DNA from: Acanthamoeba lenticulata
Lineage: Eukaryota; Discosea; Longamoebia; Acanthamoebidae
NCBI GenBank assembly: GCA_002179805.1
Contig: NAVB01002976.1
Coordinates: forward strand, 1-14,023
Length of the DNA stretch: 14,023 nt
Reading direction: 5' to 3'
The first letter of the stretch is position 1. Each line of letters begins with the position of its first letter. Shown here piece after piece: positions 7,825-14,023 of the stretch. The notes under the pieces were generated by a model. It was not told where the DNA came from and did not search any database. It worked only from the letters and a program-made list of their open reading frames with translations. The position numbers and the translations under genes were made by a program.

Positions 7825-10800
7825 ATGCTGGCCAAGAGACAACAATGCAACGCGTGCAAGAACAACGTTTACGCCGCAGAGAAAGTCGAAGCCAACGGAC
7901 GCGTCTTCCATCAGGTAGCGCTTTCCCCTCTTGTCTGTGACTACGTCCTTCACCTCCTCCCCTTCCAGCCACTGCTCCGCACTGCATCCCCCGCACGACT
8001 GCGAGTAGCTATTTTCTCGCAAATTTCGCCCAACATTTCCTCTTGCAAGAGCGCATTGTTTTTTTTTCTTTTTCTCGCTGATTGCAGCCGATCGACAGGG
8101 TTGTCTCAAATGTGAGGACTGCGGAATCGTGTTGAAGCCCACCGGGTTGAGGAAGTTGAATGGCTACTACTACTGCAAGGAGCACCATCAAAAGAACCTC
8201 TTCGCGCCCCCTCCTCCCGTACGTCGTCGGATTGCCGCCCTTGGCTTGCAAAGTGGGTTACTTATTCGAATCTATATGCATAGAAGAAGATGGTGGAGGA
8301 GCTGCAACGCCAGGCCGTAGATGACGAGCCGAAGGCGGTGCGCACCAGCGACAAGAAGAAGGGCAAGAAGGTCTCCATCGAGATGCCCGCCAGCGACGAC
8401 AAGTACGTTTTTTTGCGTCTGTCTCCCTTTACGGGGGAGTAAAGAGCAGCCGCTAACGAGTCGTCCGTGTTTTCGTCTACAGCTCTACACAGTCGCCTCC
8501 GTCTGGGAAGGAGAGGACGATCTCGTTCTCCGACGTGGTCGAGGCCTCGTCTGGCATCACCCTTTCGGGCACCTTCATGACCGTGTCCGGCCTCGGTGGC
8601 AAGAAGCAGAGCCGCGAGGACAAGAAGGTCGCCAAGAAGCGGAGCCAGGAGGCGGCCGACCAGCAGCAGGGCGAGGGCCTCATGCGCAAGCGCAGTTCGT
8701 CCTTCTCTGGCATCGCGTCGGGCATCGCCAACCTCGTGTCGAGCGGTAGCGGCGTCTTCCGCACGCGGAGTCGGGAGGACGCTCGCCGCCGCGTTCCTGA
8801 CCAGATTCAAGAAGCCGAGAGCGAAAGCGAAAGCGAAAGCGAAAGCGACAACGCCGACGATGACGGCGAGGAGGTCGACAACCAGGAAGACGACGAGAAG
8901 AAGCTCGCGCTCCAGAAGAAGATTGAGGAGATGAAGAAGCGGAACGAAGAGTGGATGCAGCGGATCGCCAACGAAATCGGCAAGAAGAAGGCCGACGGCA
9001 AGAAGACAAAGGGCGAAAGCGAAAGCGAGGAGAGCAGCGAGAGCGACATCGACACGAGCGACATCACCTTCACCACGGAGCAGGACGCGACCGAGCTTTC
9101 CGACGTCGATACCGACACCGAGCTCATGACCGAGGCCACGAGCGACAGCGACGGCGAGGACGAGGAGCTCCAGCGCATGCTGCAGGAGCGCGAGGAGGAG
9201 CTTCGCCGCAAGCGCGAGGAGATCCGCCGCAAGGAAGAGGAGATGCAGCGCCGCCTCGAGGAGATGAAGCGCAAGGAGGAGGAGATGCGACGCAAGGAAG
9301 AAGAGCTCCGACAGCGCGAGAAGGAGCGCCGGAAGCGTCGTAAGGAGCAGCAGCGCCGCAAGAAGCTTCTCGCGGCGGCCTCGGCTGCGGGCAACAACCC
9401 CGAGGAGGACGCCGAGCTGCAGCAGATCGAGGCCGAGATGCGGCAGAAGGAGGAGCACCTGCGCCAAGTCGAGGCCCAGATCCGCGAGAAGGAGGCCAAG
9501 CTCAAGGAGAAGGAGCGCCGCATGCAGCTCGATGCCTCTGGGAGCGCCGAGCTCGACACTCCCGCCGCGGCCGCCCCCGCTGAGCAGCCCGCCAAGGCAG
9601 ACAAGCCGAAGGAGGTGGCCGACGTTGACCCGGAGGACGAGCAGAAGCGCAAGAAGCGCGAGATGTGGATGAAGGAGATCGACGAGGAGGTCGAGCGCCG
9701 ACGCGCCGACAAGAGGGCCAGCCAGGACTCCAACGAGCACGCCAAGATCGTCGTCGTCAAGGAAGACTCGCGCCGGAAGCGCGAGATGCTGGCCCTTCTC
9801 CACGACAGCGGCGAAGACAAAGTCGACGCGGTGACCGCCAAGGCCGCGCCGGAAGCCGCCAAGGCCGCGCCGGAAGATGTGGCCGAGCCGGAGCCGATGC
9901 GGGACGAGCTGGTGGCCCGCTGCACCTATGTGTGGTCCCTCGACAAGCAGAAGAAGGAGGAAGAGGAGCGCAAGAAGCGCGAGGACGAGGCCGCGACCAC
10001 GGCCGAGCGCGAGGCGCAGAGGCGCGAGGCCGCGAAGAAGGAGGAAGAGGAGCGCGAGCGGCAGCAGCGCGAGGAGCAGTGGGAGCGCATGCAGCAGCGC
10101 GTCGAGGAGGAGCTGCGCCTCGAGGAGGCCAAGAAGCGGGCCGAGGAGGAGCGCCGCCTGCGCGAGCAGACCCTCAAGCGCCGCAACGAGGCCTGGTTCC
10201 GCAAGATGGAGGAGGAGATGGCCGCCCGCGAGGAGACCCTTCGCCAGCTCCGCGAGGCCGACGAGCGCCGCCAGGCCGCCGCGGCCGCGGCCGAGAACGA
10301 CGCCCGCCGGGCCATGGGCCTCCCGCTCCTTGTCGACAGCACCGACAGCCTCTCGGTGGTGACGACCGACACCACAACAGACTCTGCGGCCACGAGCGGC
10401 ACGCACAGCGCCACCAGCAGCAACAACGGCTCGCTCAAGGCCGGCAACGACAGCGACCGCAGCCCGTCGGTCGAAGGTGTCGTCGGCCTGCCCCGGCGCA
10501 AGGGGAGCAAGCCGCTGGCGCCCCGCAAGCCGCTGCCGCCCACGCCCAGGACCGCGCTCGTGGTCGAGCCCGCGGCGGGGAGCGCCGGTAAGAAGCTGAG
10601 CAATGATCTCTCATCAAGGCGGACCAAGGGCATCAGCTGGGACGCCGTGGCGGGCGACATCGTCAAGGCCGCCGTGGCCGCGCCCGGGCCCGTCGTTGTC
10701 GTCCACGAACGCCGCGCGAGCGTCGACTCGGGCACGACGGCCGCGGCCGCCGCCAAGAAGGCCAGCAGCGGCGCGCGCCGGGTGCCGAGCGACGTCGAGG

Positions 10801-12382
10801 CCGTTCTGGAGCGGGCCGACCGCAAGGCCGCCGGCGCCAGCAAGCGCCAGAGCGTGGAGACGGCGCTGGCCAAGGCCCACAAGAAGCCGCTTCTCCTCGT
10901 GCGCCCCATTGCTGCCCTCCGCGGCGGCGTCGGCGCCCAGAAGGACAAGAAGGCCAAGAAGCAGATGAAGGACATGGAGAAGATCATGAAGAAGCGCAAG
11001 AAGCTCCAGAAGAAGGGCGCCACCACCATGGTACCGTCTTCTCTCCATTTTCGTTATCATTTTTCTCGTCTTTTTCATCATCGACTCACGGGCTTGCGCG
11101 GCAGGTCAACGAGGAGAGGCCGCAGTGCCTGTACGGGGACGGTTGCAAGAGCCTCGACCCAGACCACTGGGTCGTGTTCCAGCACACGCCCGTCGAGAAG
11201 CGCGAGGAGGAGATCAAGGCCGCCGCGCACGTCGCCGAGCAAGTTGCCCACCAGCACCAGCGCCAGCGGGCCAAGGGCAAGGAGCGCGTCTCGAGCGACG
11301 ACGACTTTGAGGATAACGACGACGAAGAGAAGGACAACGTCAAGCCCCGCCAGCAGCCCGTCGGGGCCGAGTCGAGCGACAGCGTCAAGGCCCTCGAGGA
11401 GGAGATGATGCGGACGCTCGCGACCGGCGGAGACGAGCAGGACGAGGACGCCTGGAAGAACATGAGGAAGCAGCTGGCCCGCGAGCGCGAGCGGCGGATG
11501 GAGCTGGCCGAGATCGAGCGCGAGCGGACGGCCCTCATGACTGAGCGCAAGAAGATCGAGTTTGAGATGAGCTCCATCCGGGCCGAGCGCAAGCAGATCG
11601 AGGAGGCCGTCAACGGCGGCTCGCGTTCGCGCATCGACGCGCGGAGCCGCGAGAAGCAGCAGGAGCGCGACGCCAACAACCGCGGCCGCGTCGAGGCCAA
11701 GTCCCAGCAACAGCAGCAGAAGAAGAGGCAGGCCGTGCAGGAGCGCAACAACTTCTACATGCAGAAGCTGCAGAACATCAAGGAGAAGAAGGGCAGCCCA
11801 ATGAGCCCCGAGGTCGCGGCCAGGAAGAAGGCCGCGGCGGCGGCGGTCAAGTTGCCGGCGAGCCGCAAGCACGCGAACAGCCCGGCCCAGAAGAAGCGAG
11901 TCAGCGCGAGCAAGAACGGCGTGGCGGTGGCCCCGCGCAAGAAGCCAGCGGCCGCCGTCCCGCGGACCTCATCTTCGTCCTCGACCTCTTCGTCTTCTTC
12001 GGCCTCGTCGTCTTCCTCTTCATCGCCGCTCAAGTCGCTCCCGTCGGGCCCGCGATCGAGGAAGGAAGTGACTAAGCTGCGCGAGAGCGAGGTGATGGCC
12101 AACACCAAGTTCATGGCCAAGGCCCTCCAGACCTACAAGAGCTCCGACAAGAAGCACCTCTCCTTCCCCCGTGGCGCTTCCGTTCGAGGTACCCCTTCTT
12201 CCCTTCCTTCTTCTACGGCCTTCATCGTTCTTTTTCTTCTTGTTGTTGTTCGTAGTTCTGATCTTCTTCTTCTTCTTCCATCATCAGTACTGGTCGTGAA
12301 CGAAGAGGACGGCCTCTACTACGGGTGCTGCAACAAGAAGGTGGGCTGGTTCCCGTCTTACTACGTCAAGGCCCTCAACTGA
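7825..12382 (+). CDS. LIM / charged-helix / PBZ-like zinc finger / SH3 scaffold protein, 6 exons
   Basis: Likely a cytoskeletal or signalling scaffold. Exons: 7825-7914, 8099-8218, 8284-8402, 8483-11030, 11105-12188, 12288-12382 (introns 184, 65, 80, 74, 99 bp, all GT-AG); 1351 residues. LIM domain: C8, C11, H29, C32, C35, C38, C56, H59, the full zinc-ligand set, complete only if intron 1 ends at the second AG (8098). Acidic Ser-Glu repeats (~224-231) precede long E/K/R-rich helices (~338-459, ~599-722, ~1055-1135) that are coiled coils or single alpha-helices. A Pro-rich segment (786-799, KPLAPRKPLPPTPR) matches both classes of SH3 ligand. At 967-986, C-x5-C-x6-H-x5-H (CLYGDGC...DPDHWVVFQH) fits a PBZ zinc finger. 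A Ser run lies at ~1248-1270. Residues 1298-1350 are an SH3 domain (LQTY, LSFPRG, VGWFPSYYV), whose usual binding Trp pair reads YY. LIM at one end and SH3 at the other recalls LASP, without nebulin repeats. Confidence 0.88.
8823..8846 (+). repeat. GAAAGC hexamer array (4 copies) encoding Ser-Glu repeats
   Basis: Four perfect GAAAGC units in exon 4 of the LIM gene encode alternating Glu/Ser, extending an acidic low-complexity linker. A related GAAARC hexamer run occurs in the downstream gene at 13433-13462. Confidence 0.9.
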
Positions 12383-12632
12383 GCCCTCTCTACATGCCTC
12401 CCAATCACAATCTCCTGGTGAGGAGGCCTCCAGATGGAGGTGTCCTCTGGGGCTGTTGTTGTTGGCAGAAAGAAAACACATGAACACAATAATAATACAA
12501 CTCCATTTTATCGCGACTTTCCCGCTCAGTTCTGCCACAAAGGCAACGGAATAATCAAGAATCTCCGTGCTTGAAAAGAGAAACGACAACAGAAAGGCAA
12601 AGTAAAAGAAGAGTTTGACATACCCGCCGCAG
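12383..12632. other. Spacer: 3' UTR of the LIM gene and promoter of the next gene
   Basis: AATAATAATA near 12488 is a possible weak poly(A) signal for the LIM/SH3 gene. GGAGGCCTCC at about 12423-12432 is a small palindrome. No coding homology is visible. Confidence 0.45.
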
Positions 12633-14023
12633 ATGGACCCACCGGTCCACCCCTTCTTGGCGGGGGCTGCTCGATTCCCCTTCCCTTCGCTTCAGCTCGA
12701 CGTAACCTCCTTCTTCGTTCTTTTCCGCTTTTCGTTCTTTTAAAAAACGTGATGATGCCTTGCTCTTCTTCCTCAGATGGGCGAACGGTCCCCAGCCGGG
12801 GTGGTCACCACCACAAGTGGCGCACTCGGGCCAGCCTGGACCTCCGGAGGTCCCCCGCCCTGCCCCCAAGCGGTACCCCACAACCTGCCACCAAGTCCAG
12901 CATGGCAGCAGCCGTCGGCCTACGCCCAGCACGAGCACTGGAGCTACGCAGCCAGACCGCCGGCGATGGAGCAGCGACGGTTCGAGCACACGTTGCCCGA
13001 TCCATTCGCGTCGCCGCTGCTGGTGGCCCCGCCCTACTACGCGCAGCCCAACCGAGGCTCAGCCGCTTCATCGTCGGCCGCTGCCGTGACGACGTCCACA
13101 ACGATGAAGAGTACGACGACGACGACGACGATGCCAAGCACAACGACGACCTCCACGTCTTCAGGTCCCATGATGCAGTGGCACGAGCCTCTCGGCCCTC
13201 CTCCGCAGTCGCGCCTCGCCCGCGGAACCGACCAGCTCCACCCTCAGCCGCTACCGCCGGAACCCAAGCAAGCGTCCTCACGGCGGCTCCAGCAGCAACA
13301 ACAGCAGCTTCGCCCGCTTCGCCCGCTCGCCACACTGCCGCCACCCGCGGTGGCCCACAGGTCCGGCGCCACACAGCTCGCGATCCGCCCCGCTACCGCC
13401 GGCGGTGAGACCACCCGGAAGTCAACAACAACGAAAGCGAAAACGAAAACGAAAGCGAAAACGTCGAAGGCAACGCGGGGCGGGCAAGGCAACGGCAAGC
13501 GTCAGACCCATGCGCCGATCTACAAGTGGAAACTGTGGACGGGCGACGCCCACCTGCAGTACTTTACCCAATTCAGCCGCCTGGCGCACACGTTTGAGGA
13601 GCAGATCTGGCCCTACACGGTGATGCACCCCTCGGCGATGCATGAAGACACCCTCCGCGTGAGCCTGGTCTCTCCCTCCCTCTTTTGCTTTTTTTTTTGT
13701 TTATTTGTTTGTTTGATTTTGTTGCATGTTGAAGCTCACCCGCCAACGCAGCAAAACAAGGAGGAATGCACGTCGGACCCTCTCCAGTTCAATGTCAACA
13801 TTCTGGTCGCGCTAGGTCTAGGACCTTCCTCTTCCTCTTGTTTGTTCGCGAGTGTGAGGCATGCCAGGGACTGACCTCCGCCTGCAGCCGCACGCGCGAT
13901 CGGCGATCGTAACACGGAGAAGGAGTTCTACAATCGGGCGCGCACGCAGTTGGCCGACCTCTTTGACATGCAAAGCATCGAGGTTCGTTTTATGATTTGT
14001 TTCTTACAATACTTTTATTAATT
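12633..14023 (+). CDS. Putative fungal-type transcription-factor-like protein, 5' part (partial)
   Basis: Proposed exons: 12633-12701 (MDPPVHPFLAG..., optional), 12777-13658, 13752-13815 and 13888-13982, then a donor (GTTCGT) leading out of the window. The first intron (12702-12776) has GTAACC and a pyrimidine-rich CTTCTTCCTCAG acceptor directly before the ATG at 12777; if it is instead a 5'-UTR intron, translation starts at 12777. Residues up to ~245 of the second exon are Pro/Ser/Thr/Gln-rich with a Gln run and a KAKTKTKAKT run. The folded part starts near KWKLWTGDAHLQYFTQFSRL and continues through EEQIWPYTVMHPS. Splicing then gives LQFNVNILVALAARAIGDR, then NTEKEFYNRARTQLADLFD. This resembles the middle homology (fungal_trans-type) region, recognised from memory only. 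No Zn2Cys6 cluster is visible: the N-terminal region has a single Cys. Coding and splicing are well supported; the function is tentative. Confidence 0.6.
13433..13462 (+). repeat. GAAARC hexamer run (5 copies) encoding a Lys-Thr/Ala tract
   Basis: Five consecutive hexamers (GAAAGC or GAAAAC) are read in the frame giving KAKTKTKAKT, a basic tract that may act as a nuclear-localisation-like linker before the folded region. Confidence 0.85.

Noticed and set aside
8091..8098. Choice of the first AG (ending at 8087) as the LIM intron 1 acceptor.
   Set aside because: It would put exon 2 out of frame with an early stop and destroy the LIM zinc ligands. The next AG at 8097-8098 restores FHQGCLKC.
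8262..10406. A 714-codon stop-free frame on the - strand, very Leu/Ala-rich.
   Set aside because: It is the antisense of Glu/Lys/Arg-rich, GC-biased codons of the LIM gene exon 4 (GAG/AAG read backwards give Leu), and it crosses that gene's introns. No domain is seen.
12749..13408. A second long + strand frame overlapping the putative transcription-factor exon.
   Set aside because: It is a GC-rich overlapping frame that ends before the folded region. Only the 12777 frame continues through splice sites into plausible domain sequence.

Overview
The window looks like nuclear DNA of a gene-dense, GC-rich amoebozoan, most likely Acanthamoeba or a close relative. This is inferred from four traits: many short GT-AG introns (65-184 bp) in GC-rich coding sequence, short intergenic spacers, ankyrin repeats of the 'NGCPWDE...GGHLEVLQWAR' type common in Acanthamoeba and its giant viruses, and LIM/SH3 scaffold and glycogen-type CBM21 proteins. 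There are no bacterial operons, RNA genes or CRISPR arrays. All gene models below were built by eye from reading frames, splice consensus and domain continuity.

Left part (1-3600, all + strand): the 3' end of a very low-complexity Ser/Arg/Lys/Glu-rich protein (1-836). Next is a four-exon membrane-anchored glycerophosphodiester phosphodiesterase (1117-2745), whose second intron carries a 19-copy TTCG array. Then comes a three-exon small single-pass membrane protein with a Cys-rich ectodomain and a His-rich tail (2919-3600). AATAAA signals at 2853 and 3667 fit the 3' ends of the last two genes.

Middle (3684-7824): a decayed, frameshifted ankyrin-repeat gene on the - strand (3684-4540) faces a short + strand ankyrin fragment (4660-4796). 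The two are separated and bordered by an unusual set of perfect direct and inverted repeats that look like a rearrangement scar. Next, on the - strand, are a compact two-exon stand-alone CBM21 protein (5377-5931) and a possible small acidic protein (6007-6204). About 1.6 kb (6205-7824) holds no gene I can support and probably includes the promoter and 5' leader of the next gene.

Right part (7825-14023, + strand): the centrepiece is a six-exon gene (7825-12382) for a 1351-residue scaffold. It has an N-terminal LIM domain, long E/K/R-rich helices, a Pro-rich SH3-ligand-like segment, a C2H2 finger with the spacing of PBZ (poly(ADP-ribose)-binding) fingers, and a C-terminal SH3 domain. It is followed by the 5' part of a gene (12633 to the window edge) with a Pro/Gln/Thr-rich N terminus and a segment resembling the middle homology region of fungal-type transcription factors.

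The genes do not form an obvious functional cluster. The best candidates for something undescribed are the LIM-PBZ-SH3 architecture, the stop-free in-frame intron splitting its SH3 domain, and the ankyrin rearrangement scar.
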